Shown: positions 11,241 through 22,878 of the stretch, piece after piece
Position numbering within the stretch: position 1 is the stretch's first letter
Layout of the letters: every line of letters begins with the position of its first letter
Assembly (NCBI GenBank): GCA_015183035.1
Contig: JACZZP010000005.1
Span: 434,001 to 498,000, forward strand
Length of the DNA stretch: 64,000 bases
Source of the DNA: Meloidogyne chitwoodi
Lineage: Eukaryota; Nematoda; Chromadorea; Rhabditida; Meloidogynidae
Reading direction: 5' to 3'
Notes under the pieces: generated by a model
The model's database searches: none
What the model saw: the letters and a program-made list of their open reading frames with translations, nothing else
What the model was told of the DNA's origin: nothing
Position numbers and translations under genes: made by a program

Positions 11241-11867
11241 TTCTTTGATTCTTGCTTTTTTTCAAACAACTTCAGAAAATAATTATCTACAAAATTGTTA
11301 TATTAAAATTGTGGGGTATATAAAGATACGAACACGAGACTATATTGACTTTTTATATAAATAATTTTTGAGAATACACAATAATTAAATTAAAAGAAAT
11401 GGAATGGTACCACTCTCATCTAACATATATAGGTAAATGTTGTGGGCCAAAATATAGACACTCTTGCAAATCGAAAAACCATTGTGAGGAATAAGATAAT
11501 TTTTGTGGGTGAAAATTTTAAAATATAAATGATAGCTCATTCGCCAAGCTGAATCAAATGACACTAAAATCATTGCGATTGGATTGTTTTGGACAGACTT
11601 ATGATAAAACAAAAAATGTTAAAAATAACAAATGAATGAAAAATCATAGTAAAATCAATAGATAAAATCAATGAGTTGATAAAATCTGATATCAGATTCA
11701 ATATTAGAGGTCTCGATAACCTATTACTAATACCAAGTTTTCACGTAAAAATAAAAAAAATTTTCTTCGGGACCCCAAAACGACCATTGCCAAAAACCCT
11801 TCAAACAAGTGGCTTTTTCTTAGGACCTATGAATTTTATAAAGAAATTAAAAATAAAAATTTAAGTG
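11241..11867. other. 5' flank of gene B
   Basis: No gene seen. Proximal promoter of copy B by position. 'atgatagctcattcgcc' near 11528 and the neighbouring 'aatcaaatgacac' are fragments of the dispersed family represented at 51011-51661. Confidence 0.35.
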
Positions 11868-12024
11868 AATAATTATGCAATTAACCAAGCCTTTTTAAAG
11901 CCTTAGACGCGCGCGTTTCTGAAGGCTGACAGTTAAAATTTTTTCTCTACCAAGCATTTTAATTTTTAAAAATTCGATTAATCAATTTTATTTTTCTCTA
12001 TATATTCATTTAAAATTCTCTATT

Positions 12025-12670
12025 GGCAATCTTCACCAATTGGGGCGCCACCCCAAATAATCGCAGAGGAATAGTAAAAATGTGTTTTTATGGGTTTTCG
12101 AGGGCGCTGATTACGAATCTGATATTTGTTTTTTCTTATCACTAATCCTTATCATTTTATCACCCATTGAACTACATGTTGCTCACTAACTCCACACATT
12201 GCTGCTTGTGAAAAAGCAGAAATTCCTTGAGCCCAAAAGTATGCGAGCATAACAAACTGTTTAAGTTCCAAATTGGAGTTGGCAAGAAACGATCCATGAC
12301 GGAGTGCTAGCTTTCTATTGCATCGTGGAGCCTGCGAGAACAGCGCCAGACAATGCCATCTCCTCTACTCACTCTACGATTTTCGCTCATTTGCGGATTA
12401 CATGATGGGCATAGTGGGGGTACAGACCGTAAAATATTACATTGTTGTAAAAATTGAATAACAGATTCTTTTGTATTAATAAGTTGAGTAATTTGGAAAA
12501 TATCCGATAAAATCTGTGATTTTTAAAATTAGTGATAAAATGATAAGGATTAGTGATAAGAAAAAACAAATATCAGATTCGTAATCAGCGCCCTCGAAAA
12601 CCCATAAAAACACATTTTTATTATTCCTTTGCGATTATTTGGGGTGGCGCCCCAATTGGTGAAGACTGCC
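12025..12670. mobile_element. Merlin-type DNA transposon remnant
   Basis: Perfect 8-bp target duplications TCTCTATT flank it at 12017-12024 and 12671-12678. The ends GGCAATCTTCACCAATTGGG and its inverse (with one change) open inverted arms of about 140 bp. The centre codes a broken transposase on the minus strand. Merlin elements typically make 8-9 bp duplications, which agrees with the coding remains. Size 646 bp, non-autonomous. Confidence 0.75.
12165..12540 (-). pseudogene. ISXO2/IS1016-like (Merlin) transposase fragment
   Basis: On the minus strand one frame reads ...VIQFLQQCNILRSVPPLCPSC and continues with a zinc-ribbon-like segment and GIVWRC. A one-base frame change then leads into CNRKLALRHGSFL and AYFWAQGISAFSQAAMCGVS, followed by EQHVVQW. 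This order (CPxC ribbon, DGxxWRC, SxF...L, helix-turn-helix) is the N-terminal architecture of ISXO2-like transposases. The DDE catalytic part is missing, so the element cannot move itself. Confidence 0.7.
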
Positions 12671-12735
12671 TCTCTATTATATGTATAACTCGAACGTACG
12701 TTTCCGTTCAAAATTTAAAAAGGCATTTAATATCA

Positions 12736-14760
12736 GAGGAGATTATTGCGCGCATTCTTGCGTTTATATAGGGTACACCTCAGTTGAGTCAGAACAGTTG
12801 ATTCACCGTTATAAATACTTCAGTTGAGTAGCAGAAAATTATTTTTTATTTTATTTGATTGTTTTGTTTTTTCACACTAATTTTATTTTTTCTAAACTAA
12901 TTTTTGTTTAAACTTTATTTTTTTCTTTTTTTTCAGTTTTTTTTAAGTATTTCGCAATTATTTATGTATTAATAATCTTAAATTTAATTAGATTATTTTT
13001 AAAAGTTTTATTCATTTTTGGAACATAAATTTAAAAAATTTAAAGAATATTATTTTATATTTTTTAAATTTAATTAATAAGGCTGCGCCGAAACAGAAAT
13101 ATGGATTTATTCTTTGCCTATTCACTTGCCCTTTAATCCACGTGCGCTAGGATGGCATTTTACTTGTACTATATATTCACTCATTCGACATAAGTAAGAG
13201 AACAAAGCATTTCAGCCAAAAAAATTAATAAAAATCAATTAAGAAAAATTTTAAAAAATGGCAAAAAATATAAAATATGACCTTAAAAAATATTTAATAA
13301 ACTTCAACTAAGGATTCTGTAAAATTTTTATCATTATGCTCTGTCCAAATTCCTTTATTAAAGCAAAACTTTTCAGGCAAACGATGGTACAGCAAAGCCT
13401 TAGAATACTTCTCTTATTAAACTCAAAATACCTATTCTGAATTTTGTTTTGAATTAATTAACAATGAACTAAGGAAATCCTTGGAAAATTAAAACGAGGA
13501 AATATCCAACAAGGAGATACCTATATCAAAAGTTAAATTAATTAATTTTAAAAATTGAAATTAAAAAAAAATTTTTTAATTTCAATATTTTAAATTTCTT
13601 AAAAATTAAAAAAAAACTTTATTTACTTTTCTTTTCATTTTATTTAAGTACATGTTGTAGTTAATTTCTTTAATTTTTTTCTCTCTTCACATGAAAATCT
13701 GTTTCATACACTAATTCGATTTGTGTTAGAAAGGGCATTTTAGCAGTAAAAAATATAAAAAAATTTAAAAAATAATTTTAAGTCTAATTATAATAATTTT
13801 TTTTAACTTTGATTTTAACAAAATAATTTGGAAAATTTTTATTTTGTTTTTTTAAATTTTTAGATAATTGTTTTTGTATTTAAGTATTTTTTGTTTTACT
13901 GAGAGGAATTTTCCGAAGGAGAGGAATTTTCCGGTCACCCAGGAATTTTAGAATAGGCATAATTCTCTTTAAGTTAAATTCATTACAATCATTATCTAAT
14001 ATTTGTGAAAATCTGTCTATTTATTAAATATTTCATTAAAAAAAAAATTATAGGTTTACAACATTTTTATTGTTGAATTATAAGTTTTGAACTCTTAAAT
14101 GCAGGGTTCCAAAATTAAAAAAAGTTAAAATTTGAACGTAAAAAATCTGATTGTATTTTACTAATTTAATTAAAAATAAATCAGAAGAATTTCCTTTTAT
14201 CAACTAATAAAATAAAATTAAAAAAATAGTTTTTGTATGTTTATATGAATTTAGGGAGTTTTTGGGAATACTTTTTCTTTTATGGTCCAAAATTCTGCAA
14301 CATTCTTATCTCTGCAAGTCATAGTAATTGTTTTTCACCTAAATGTCATGACTGATACTCTTTTTCATACATTTCCTTTAAAGATACTATTTAAGGAAAG
14401 TTAATCTTTTTTCTTAAATATTAAAAAAGTTTTTTTCAATTTTATCTTGTAAAATAAAAGTTGCGCGAATTTTTGGATTATAATAAAAAAGACAAGTTTA
14501 GAAGTGAATACATATAATGTATAAATATTTTATGTTTCCCATTGTATGTTGTTGGATATGACAAAACTAATTAAACTTAGTTTTTTAGAAACTTTTTTTG
14601 ATGAGGTAAAATTTTAAAATTTATATGGGAAATGTTTCTTTTTTTCAATCCTCTTTCCATTCAACAGAGCATTTTTCTTTCATTTTCTTCAATATCCACC
14701 TTTAAATAAAAAATACAACAATTATTTTATAAAAAATCTTATTATTATCAAAAAATATAC
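12736..14760. other. Intergenic region between copies B and C
   Basis: AT-rich; no gene supported. Contains the distal block 'ggctgcgccgaaacagaaat' at 13082. From about 14030 it contains a third copy of the block seen at 2450-3240 and 7960-8880, including 'ccaaaattctgcaac' near 14286 and 'gttgcgcgaatttttgg' near 14460. Confidence 0.4.
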
Positions 14761-14840
14761 TATTTGAATATCGGTATTATATAATAAAAGTTGCCCTATA
14801 CGAAATGTTAAACTATGTCATTATAACGAGATTCAACTAT
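14761..14840. mobile_element. VESRY element of copy C (shortened)
   Basis: The right end 'ttataacgagattcaacta' is well kept and codes VESRYNDI on the minus strand. The left end is decayed ('atttgaatatcggtatta'). About 80 bp; it provides the last residues and the stop of gene C. Confidence 0.6.
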
Positions 14841-16318
14841 ACTTTCTGTTTCTGTACCTGGTCCTCCCCAATTTCCTTGTCCATAACCATGTCCCCAATT
14901 TGATTGTTCATGAAATCCTTGTTCTGGTCCTCCTTGTCCGTGACTCTGTCCTCCTTGTTGAACTGCAATAAATTGTTTAATTTTATATAAAATAAATTAT
15001 TGATTTTGATTTATACCCTTTCTGTTTCTTACCATGTCCATAAACTCCTCCTGGTCCATGACTTACATGACCATAACCCCCGTGTCCATAACTTCCTTGT
15101 CCATAACCAACTGGTACATAACCTCCTGATCCCGAAGCTCCGTGTTCATAACCTTCTTGTCCATTAAATCCTTGTACATGACCTTAAATGAATTTAATAT
15201 TAAAATACTTTTTGGTTTAGTAAACTATGTCCTCGTAGTTCTTGTTCTTGAGCTACATCGTTGACTTCAGAATAGACATAATCACTAATTTTATTCATTG
15301 CTTCAATAAGTATATTTTGCATTTGTATATTTTTATTTTTAAGATCATAAATTAGCTCATTTTGAGAATTTCTGCCTAATCCTAATTTCTAAAATAAAGA
15401 AATAAAAATTTGACAAAATTAAGATGTTTAATGGAACATAAGTATTTTTATATTTAGTAATATTATTATATCAGTTTTTAAATGAGGATTAACCCAAAGA
15501 CATAAATAAAAAGACACAATGCTCCAAAATAACAAATTTGGTATTGATCTTTGTATTTTTTGGTTTAAGTATTTAATATCTGTTTAACTAAGACTATTAT
15601 AAAATTGTTACCAGATTAGTTTTCGTGTTTATTCCATTGATAAAATTAAATTTTTTCTGTAATGTATCACGTGCTTCAGAAAATTGTTTATATTGCTTCC
15701 AAGCTTTGTTACGGTTACGAGGCTCTAAGTTTTCTATTATAACTAAAATATTAAAAATAAAATCTTATGTAATCGAGTAGCTTAAATTTATTTAGAAAGG
15801 AAATAAGATTTAAAAAATATTTTTGAAAAATTGAAGGTATAAATTTTTCAAAATTTATTTGTTAAATTTTCATTTATTATTAAGAAAGAATTTTTTCAAA
15901 AATTAAAATTATACCAAAATCTCTAACATTATCATCATGTTTTATTTTATCAAGAACATCTGTTGAAAGTACATTCATCTCAGTTATCACCTTATCATTC
16001 AAGCCTTCTATTTGAGGTAAAGTTTGAGTTAATTCGTTATCAGGTAGATCACCAGGATCTTCTAACTAAATTAATTAAATATTTTTAACAAATTTATTTT
16101 ATTAAATTTTGAATAATTAATGAATTTAGAGGGTTACTTAACTTTTAATATAATTTAAAATTTTGGTAATAAATTTAGTTAAATTATTTTTAAAATTTAT
16201 TATTTATAATGGTGATATTCTGGAACGATTAAGATAAAAATAAAATAAAACATACTAAATCTACTCCATAGCACAATGCAAATTGAATAAAAATTAAAAA
16301 TAAATTTAATATTTTCAT
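14808..16318 (-). CDS. Family gene C: secreted protein with Gly/Tyr-rich C-terminus
   Basis: Exons: 16256-16318, 15915-16065, 15612-15742, 15226-15388, 15033-15182, 14808-14962; 270 residues. It is the closest relative of copy A: exon 2 differs at few positions (LEDPGDLP start) and exon 5 again has GYxHGASGSGGYVP. The fifth exon uses an earlier GTAAG donor than A, which keeps frame where the A-type donor would not. Exon 6 is Gly/Gln-rich with paired Trp (NWGHGYGQGNWGG), then TETESIVESRYNDIV and stop. Intron 4 is only 43 bp, the remnant of a 267-bp intron in A. Secretion inferred from the leader; function unknown. Confidence 0.72.
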
Positions 16319-16544
16319 TCTTCTTTGAGTTGAGTCTTAAATTTAGAATATATCTATAAAAATAGAATATTAAAATTGTGTAGGTATTTAAAATGCTAAC
16401 ACAAGGTAGTATTTTTGTATAACAAGATTTTTGAGGAGACCTAAAATTAATAGAGAGAACAATTCTCTTTTTATATTATAAGCTTTTATATTGGACCTTG
16501 AATTTCTTTAAAAATTAAGAAAAAAATTTAAATGAATAATTCTG

Positions 16545-17105
16545 CAATTTACTAAGCCTTTTTAAAGGCTTTAGATACGCACGCTTCTGAAGGCTCATAG
16601 TTAAAGTTTCTTCTCTGCCAAGTATTTTAATTTTAAAAATTCAATTATTGAATTTTATTTTTCTCTAATTCTACCTTTAAAATTTTCCATATAACTCAAG
16701 AGTACATTTCCGTCCAAAATTTAAAATGGCATTAAAATACATTAAATGAGAGCATTGGATTCCTACGTTTATGTACTTTATTTAGCTGATTTTATTTATT
16801 TAATTTTTTAATTAATAATTCTGACATATGGTGCGCAACAGGGATCGCGCCGACCCGATTCCCGATTCCCGAAAATCGGGAATTCCCGACGATTTTTGGG
16901 TCGTGAATTCCCGATTCCCGAAAATCGGTAATTGAAAATTTTCGGGAATTCCCGATTCACGAAAATCGGGAACGAAAAATTTTCGGGAATTCCCGATTCA
17001 CGAAAATCGGGAACGAAAAATTTTCGGGAATTCCCGATTCCCGAAAATCGGGAATCGGATTTTTGTCGGCGCGATCCCTGGTGCGCAATATAATATATAA
17101 AAATA
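16545..17105 (-). promoter_or_regulatory. Upstream module of copy C, interrupted near its distal end
   Basis: Has 'gatacgcacgcttctgaagg' near 16573, 'tttccgtccaaaat' and 'aataattctgacat'. The usual 'ggggtcatattggcgcagt' is replaced by 'atggtgcgcaa', and a hAT MITE is inserted exactly there. The sequence resumes at 17081 with 'gtgcgcaatataatata'. Confidence 0.42.
16839..17080. mobile_element. hAT-type MITE with perfect 8-bp duplication
   Basis: Ends CAGGGATCGCGCCGAC and GTCGGCGCGATCCCTG are perfect inverses. GTGCGCAA is duplicated on both sides (16831-16838, 17081-17088). The interior is a string of palindromic 'cccgattcccgaaaatcggg' units. Eight-base duplication with CAGGG ends is the hAT pattern. 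It is inserted in the conserved tip of an upstream module. Confidence 0.85.
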
Positions 17106-17204
17106 TAAAGCCTCTAATATTCAACCACAGTAAATTATTTTTAGAATTAGTAATTTTGAAAAAACCTTGAAAAGGGAATTAAAAGTTTACCGGTTTGGCA
17201 CTTA

Positions 17205-17612
17205 ATCTTTTAAAATTCAATTAATCAATTTTTTATTTTTCTCTAAATCTACTATTAAAATTTTTTATTCAATTAAATAATACATTTCCGTTCGAATTTT
17301 AAAAGGGCATTAAAAACGCATGAGGTTAGTATTGGCATTCTTGCGTTTATGTACTTAATTTAATTGATTTTGTTTAAGCTCGCTTCTGAAGGATCGCAGT
17401 TAACTTTCTTTCTCTGCCAAGTACTTTTATTTTTTAAATTAGATTTTAGAATTTATTTTTCTCTATTTTACATTTAAAATTTTCTATTAACTTCGAAAGT
17501 ACATTTACTTTGTACATTTAAATTAAAACACATCTATGCGATGCTTTCTGGCAGTAATGTACTTTATTTAATTGATTTTATTTATTTAATTTTTAAATTA
17601 ATAATTCTGACA
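17205..17612 (-). promoter_or_regulatory. Two orphan upstream-module fragments
   Basis: 17205-17370 and 17385-17612 each repeat the module (for example 'tttccgttcgaattttaaaa', 'cttctgaaggatcgcagtt', 'ctctgccaagtac' and 'aataattctgacagggg'). No family gene lies directly downstream of either. They look like leftovers of gene copies lost by unequal exchange. Confidence 0.4.
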
Positions 17613-18155
17613 GGGGAGTACGAATTTTGGTACGAGCTTCCAACCACCGATTGTGTTGAGTACTGATATATGATTTAAAATATATTTATGTATTATATAT
17701 TTTGCCCTTGTGTATGTTTTTAAATATTTTCATAAAAACTTTTTGTTATCTAATTTTCCCTTTTCTTTATGTGTTCAATTAACTTATATTTAAATTATTT
17801 ATTAAAGCATCCTTTTGAATATTTCTCTTTGTATTCTTTCTAAACTTTCCCTACAATTGTAAATACATTTCATTTATCAAACTTTCCTAATTTAACTTAA
17901 TCATGTATTCCCGTCCTTTTCCTTCCACTATAACTATGCTTTATCTTTCACATAAAATTTGTCATATTTTGAACTGACTTTTAAATATAAATAAATATCG
18001 TCATTAATTTGAGAGTTTAAGTAAATCTTAAATAATTAATAGAACAAGGGATATAATAGATTTACACTCTTAATAACCTAAATATAATTTGATCCCCAAG
18101 TGTTCCAGTTCCCCCTCTTTTTACTTCTATTTGTTAATTAAAACTTTATTTGAAA
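17613..18155. other. Intergenic, nothing recognised
   Basis: AT-rich sequence without a supportable gene, repeat or RNA on either strand. Confidence 0.4.
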
Positions 18156-18566
18156 CAGTGTTTTCGTGACCGGGTTTTCGGGCGTGAATGACCGGAAATG
18201 ACCGCAAACGCATGGTCAGCACATGGTCATTAGGTTTTCTTGCTTTTCAAAACACAAGAAGTTGCCCACGTATTCTTATGGTCATTTGCAGTTCCTGTGC
18301 TTCGTGACTAGTTTTGGGACCGAGTTTTGGGGTATTTATGGCCAGAAATGACCGCAAAAATACGGTAGTTGCGTGATCATTGCGTTTTCTAAACGCAAAC
18401 AAGGGGTCGTGCATGATCGCATCACGTTTTCAAAACGCCAAAACGAAAAGAGGAGAAGACTCCCTCATAATATTTGCGGTCATTTTCGGTCATGTCGGTT
18501 GTGCACGCCCCAAAACCCGGTCATTTCCGGTCATGCACGCCCGAAAACCCGGTCAGGAAAACACTG
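18156..18566. mobile_element. 411-bp non-autonomous hAT element
   Basis: Ends CAGTGTTTTCGTGACCGGG and CCCGGTCAGGAAAACACTG are inverse with few changes. ATTTGAAA is duplicated perfectly at 18148-18155 and 18567-18574. The subterminal regions carry repeated 'ggtcatttccggtcat'-type motifs, probable transposase binding sites. The short frames inside are not credible genes. Confidence 0.82.
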
Positions 18567-18574
18567 ATTTGAAA

Positions 18575-19166
18575 GTCTCTTTTTTTATTTTTGTTTGATA
18601 AACGCGCTCCGGTAGTTGGATTCGACCAACTCTCGGAGCCCAACGGTTTGGCGAAACTGCCTTATAAAAATATATTACTAATTAAAAAACAAAAATATTT
18701 CTTTTTATCAGCATAGATTAAAATAATAAAAGATATTTTTTTGAATATATAATGTTTATTTAAAGAATTTTTGGGGGTATTTTTTCTTCTTCGATAAAAA
18801 ATTCTGCAACTCTTATTAAAAAATATCTATTAATTTTTCAAAATAAAAAGTTGCAAAATTTTGGATTATAACGAAAATTCACAACTTTAGGGTTTTTAAA
18901 TGATCATTTTGGATAAATTATGTACACATACCAGGGCTGGGCAAACTCTTATCTTCCACCTTTTTAGGCTCATCCACCTACATTTTCCAATTTTGCTCAG
19001 CCCTCATGGTACATAGTACCTATATATTTGGGAAAGAACAAACAAAACTAAATTGGTTTAAAAATTAGGTAAAATTTTTTAAATTGTTTTAGCGTGTTTG
19101 ACTCAAAAAAATAAATTGTAAGAAATATGTACAAATTCTTTTTTGTTCTTCTTCAATTCAATATAT
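18575..19166. other. 3' flank of copy D with small repeats
   Basis: No gene. The block 'aaaaattctgcaact' (18798) and 'gttgcaaaattttgg' (18849) is the recurring inverted pair, here only 80 bp apart. At 18932-19005 'cagggctgggcaaa' faces 'ttttgctcagccct', a likely small hAT-type MITE without a clear duplication. Confidence 0.4.
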
Positions 19167-21072
19167 TTACATTTCTCGTTCAGTTTCTTCCATGTTGACC
19201 TCCTTTATATAAATAAAAGAATTATTTAAATAAAAAATCTTATTAAAAAAGTTATTGAATTTCGTTATAATGACAATAAAAGTGACCTTATACGAAATGT
19301 ACACATCTTGTGAGGGAAATTGGTGGATATGTATCCCTATTGCTTCATCATTATAACGAGATTCAACTACACTTTCTGTACCTTGTCCACGACCTTGACC
19401 TCCACGTCCCCGACTTCCACCACCCCGTCCTCCTTGTCCTTGATTTCTAATAAAATGACGAATGTGATTTATAATATTAATTTGATTTAGAATATTTTGT
19501 AGATTTTGATTTAAAATATTTAGTTGATTTTCATTTAAATTTGGTTGATCATGATCTGCAATTAATTCAAAAATTTGATTTAAAATAGTTTGATCATCTT
19601 TATTTAAAATATCTTGTTGATTTTGGTGTATTGTAATAAAATCTACAACATTTTTAATGATAATCATAGCTGTTATAATTATATTTTGCATTTTTATATT
19701 TCTGTTTTTTAAATCTTTTTGATTCTGAATTAGCTGCTCTTGGTCTAATTCTACGTCATCCATTAGCTGCTCTTGGTCTAATTCTACGTCATCCTGTAAT
19801 AAAAAATATAAAAATATTATTTTTAAAATTATAAACTATTGTAAAGTGACAGACTGCTTCCTTCTGGCCTAGTTAATAAATGAAAAAAGGAAAGCCTCTA
19901 TTGGCGACGGATGGTTAAGTGGATTACAGCCCTGCTTCCGAGAACTCTCACGAGTAATCCCACCAAGGTTTTGCTATTTTCTCGGATGGAATAGCCGCTT
20001 TAATTTATTTTATTTTATTACAATTATCAGTATTTTAATGTTTTGGTTGGGATTAACTCAAAATTAAAAATATATTTAGATAAAATACACCAAAAATTCA
20101 ATAATGTTATCAATCTCAATTAGGTTTTCGGTTTTAGTCAATCTCTGTTTGATTAAGAGTAATATTAAATTATTACCTTGTTGTCAATCACGTGATCGAC
20201 ATAATTAACGATGTAATCAAATTTTTCATTTAATATTTTAAGTACACCATAAAAATGAACATATTGTTTTGCAATAGTGTAATTTCTTTGTTGAGGAGGT
20301 AGCCTTTCTATTATAGCTAAAATATTAAAAATAAAATGTTTTATCATATAATCAACAAGTTTAGATTTATTTAGAGGATAAATTTAAAAAAAAATTTTTT
20401 ACAGTTTGGACGATAATTTTTTCTGATTTTTAAAATTTTCCATTCAGACATATGCGGACAACTGAGGATAAAAAAATTGAAAAAATGATTATAGAATTTA
20501 GAAAAATCTTTATACATATGTCATTGAATGAAAAAAACTTTATCTGTTTGAGGGCCCATTGTATCAGGGATTGATAATTTTTTATTATCAACGTCTCGTC
20601 CGCAAGAGTCATTCAACGTTAACAAAAAATTAAATAAAATTTTTCTAAATGAAAACTATACTATGATCTGTCGGTTCATAATCTTCATCCATAATATTTG
20701 TCTCTAATTCACTAAATTTATCCATCAAATAAGTATTCAATTCTCTTATCGCAGTTATATGTTGAGTGATTGGGTGATTAGGTAATGGACCAGGATTTGG
20801 TAACTAAATTATTTAAAGATATTTTTGACAATTTTGTTTCAATAAATATTGAATAAATAGTTAATTTGGAGGTTTATTTAACTTTTAAAATTTTAAAAAA
20901 CTTTAGTAATAAATTTAGCAAAAATTAATTATAATAGTGATATTCTGAAAAAAATTAAAAGATTTTATTTTTCAATTTTAGTAATAAAAAATAAAATAAA
21001 ACAGACTAATTCCTCTGATCCATAGCACAATGCAAATTGAATAAAAATTAAAAATAAATTTAATATTTTCAT
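19167..21072 (-). CDS. Family gene D: secreted, Asn/Gln-rich with RGG segment and long MITE-coded tail
   Basis: Exons: 21007-21072, 20662-20803, 20177-20316, 19167-19793; 324 residues, four exons. The leader ends ALCYGSEEL. Exon 4 begins with a perfect tandem duplication of 33 bp (DDVELDQEQLM), then the core RNIKMQNIIITAM, then repeated LNQNQ/ILNQ motifs, a Gly/Arg run (GGRGGGSRGRGG) and TESVVESRYNDEA. Unlike in A and C the frame stays open through the whole VESRY element and beyond, ending KEVNMEETEREM at 19167. The last residues come from the block 'ggaggtcaacatggaaga' that lies just outside the element in all copies. The RGG run suggests nucleic-acid binding or low-complexity behaviour; this is speculative. 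Confidence 0.68.
19251..19370. mobile_element. VESRY element of copy D (fully translated)
   Basis: Ends 'ttattgaatttcgttataa' and 'ttataacgagattcaacta' bound 120 bp. No stop occurs in the minus-strand frame of gene D across the element, so the whole element is coding. Confidence 0.68.
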
Positions 21073-21342
21073 TTTTTGATAAATTCTGAATGACAGAAAT
21101 TTAAAAATTTTTTAAATTTTGCCTGCGGTGTTAAAACTACCCGAAATTTTTAAAAATTTACCAGACCCAAATACGACCCAACACCTGAGCTGAACCCGAG
21201 GAAACCCTGGTACGTATAATCAATAATTAAATTAAAAGTGAACAAATTTCTCTATTACAACAAACTTCACTTCTAGACTAATTCTTTCTAAATATTTTAA
21301 AGAATTTAAAAATAATAATTTAAATTAATAATTTCTTCCCAA

Positions 21343-21650
21343 TTTACAAAGCCTTTTAAAGACTTAAGATACGCACGCTTCTGAAGGCTCAAAGTTAAAT
21401 TTTCTTTCTCTACCATGCACTTTTAATTTTTAAAAGTTCAATTATTGAATATTAATTTTCTCTAAATCTACCTTTAAAATTTTTAAATAACTCAAGTATA
21501 AGTACATTTCCGTTCGAAATTTTAAAAGAGCATTAAAAAACGTTAGAGTGCATTGGTCTTATTGCGCTATGTACTTTATTTAACTGATTTTATTTATTTA
21601 ATTTTTTTAATTAATAATTCTGACAAGGGTCATATTGGCGCAGTAAAAAA
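21343..21650 (-). promoter_or_regulatory. Upstream module of copy D
   Basis: Complete copy: 'gatacgcacgcttctgaagg' near 21368, 'ctaccatgcac', 'tttccgttcgaaat', 'cattggtcttattgcg', 'aataattctgacaagggt' and 'catattggcgcagtaa' near 21635. Confidence 0.45.
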
Positions 21651-22878
21651 ATATAACAATTATATATTAATAAAATTTATAATTATCATTTCTATCTATG
21701 ACCCAACAAGCTTTACTATATTCATTAAGTTTAAAATTTAAAACTAAATTTAAGAATTAAAAAAAATAATTAAATTTTTAGGATTAATTAGATAACTTTT
21801 AAGAAAGTACTTTTGAGTTCTGTAATCATTTACAGATTCACCTCTATTCCTTTCATTATTATTAATTTAATAAATTTTATTAGGTAATTTTTCAATGTTT
21901 TATTTGAAACACAAATATAAAATATTTTAAAATTATTTTTAATTTTATTAAATTTAATTTAATAAAAAGACTGCGCCTAAACATAATATGGCGGCTTTAT
22001 CCGGTAAAGGACGTTTCAGTGTAGCTCGTATAACTTTTTTTATTTTAAACATTTTCATATATTTTTTATATCATTCAAAAGAGCTCGAAAAGTGAAGTCT
22101 TTTCATCAATTGGACAGATCAGATTAGTTGATCTTAGAAAAAGTTACGCCCGAAAAACACGAAAATCAAGATTTCAACTTATCACGCTATAACATTTTGT
22201 TGAATGATTTAATTGAATTGGTTCAATTGATTAAATTAATTCGGTTATCTGATGCTTTCGATTAATAAAAGAACTGTTCAGATCGGTTAAGTAATAAAAA
22301 AGTTATGGCCTAAAACAACCGGCTACTCTGAATCAGTCGACTATGAATCGTCCCCTACCCGCTTTATTCTTTTCCCATTTACTTGCCATTTAAATTCATG
22401 TGAGACCAAAGATGGAATATTTATTTTCACTATATATCCACTTGTTTGCGTCCCTACATTTTGTTACACGAAATTGCACGACCTCGTCTCAACGACAAAA
22501 AATTATATTTCGTTTACCCTAGTCCACGATTTTTTGCTGTTGGGACGAAATGTCGTTTAATAAAGAACAAAGCATTTCAATCAAAAAAAATTGATAAAAA
22601 AAATTTTAAATAATGGCAAAAAATTAGAAAAAAAATTAAAAAAAAAGTTTTGTTAAATTTTTTTAAATTTAACAAAATAATTTGACACATTTAAATATTT
22701 TTAGTGTATCTATTTTGTTTTTTATTTTCCTTGTTTTATTCTTTACCTTAAAAATATTGCAAAGGTGAGCTGTTAATCATTTTCCCTAATATTTAATGTT
22801 AGTTGCTTTAGCAAAAAACTAAAAGTTTACTTTATTTTAAATTTGAAAAAAAAGTTTATTTTTGGAAATAAAATTGCC
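21651..22878. other. Intergenic region between D and the GCGCC element
   Basis: No gene. Distal block 'actgcgcctaaacataatat' at 21970. Around 22080-22330 are fragments of the dispersed 'gagctc...gaaagag' family ('gaaaaagttacgcccgaaaaa'). Around 22465-22555 a small hairpin pairs 'attttgttacacgaaattg' with partly inverse sequence near 22500-22550. Confidence 0.35.

Larger units (their letters stand above)
11868..12735 (-). promoter_or_regulatory. Upstream module of copy B, split by a Merlin element
   Basis: The proximal half (11868-12024) has 'gacgcgcgcgtttctgaagg' and 'ctaccaagcat'. The distal half (12671-12735) has 'ataactcgaacgtacg' and 'tccgttcaaaat'. Between them lies a 646-bp transposon with 8-bp target duplications. 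The usual terminal 'ggggtcatattggcgcag' cannot be found further on, so this copy of the module is also truncated. Confidence 0.4.

Noticed and set aside
12553..12771. 72-codon frame at the right arm of the Merlin element
   Set aside because: Made of the inverted arm and module remains; the coding remnant of the transposase is on the other strand.
18373..18598. Overlapping short frames in the hAT element
   Set aside because: Subterminal repeat sequence in a non-autonomous element, no transposase motif.
19905..19985. Possible tRNA (tggttaagtgg, A-box-like)
   Set aside because: No B box and no cloverleaf; it lies in intron 3 of gene D. Short palindromes there fit a small element remnant better.
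21413..21422. Match to a short gland-promoter motif (TGCACTT type) in the module of copy D
   Set aside because: Occurs in one module only, in a base-poor sequence where seven-base matches are expected by chance.
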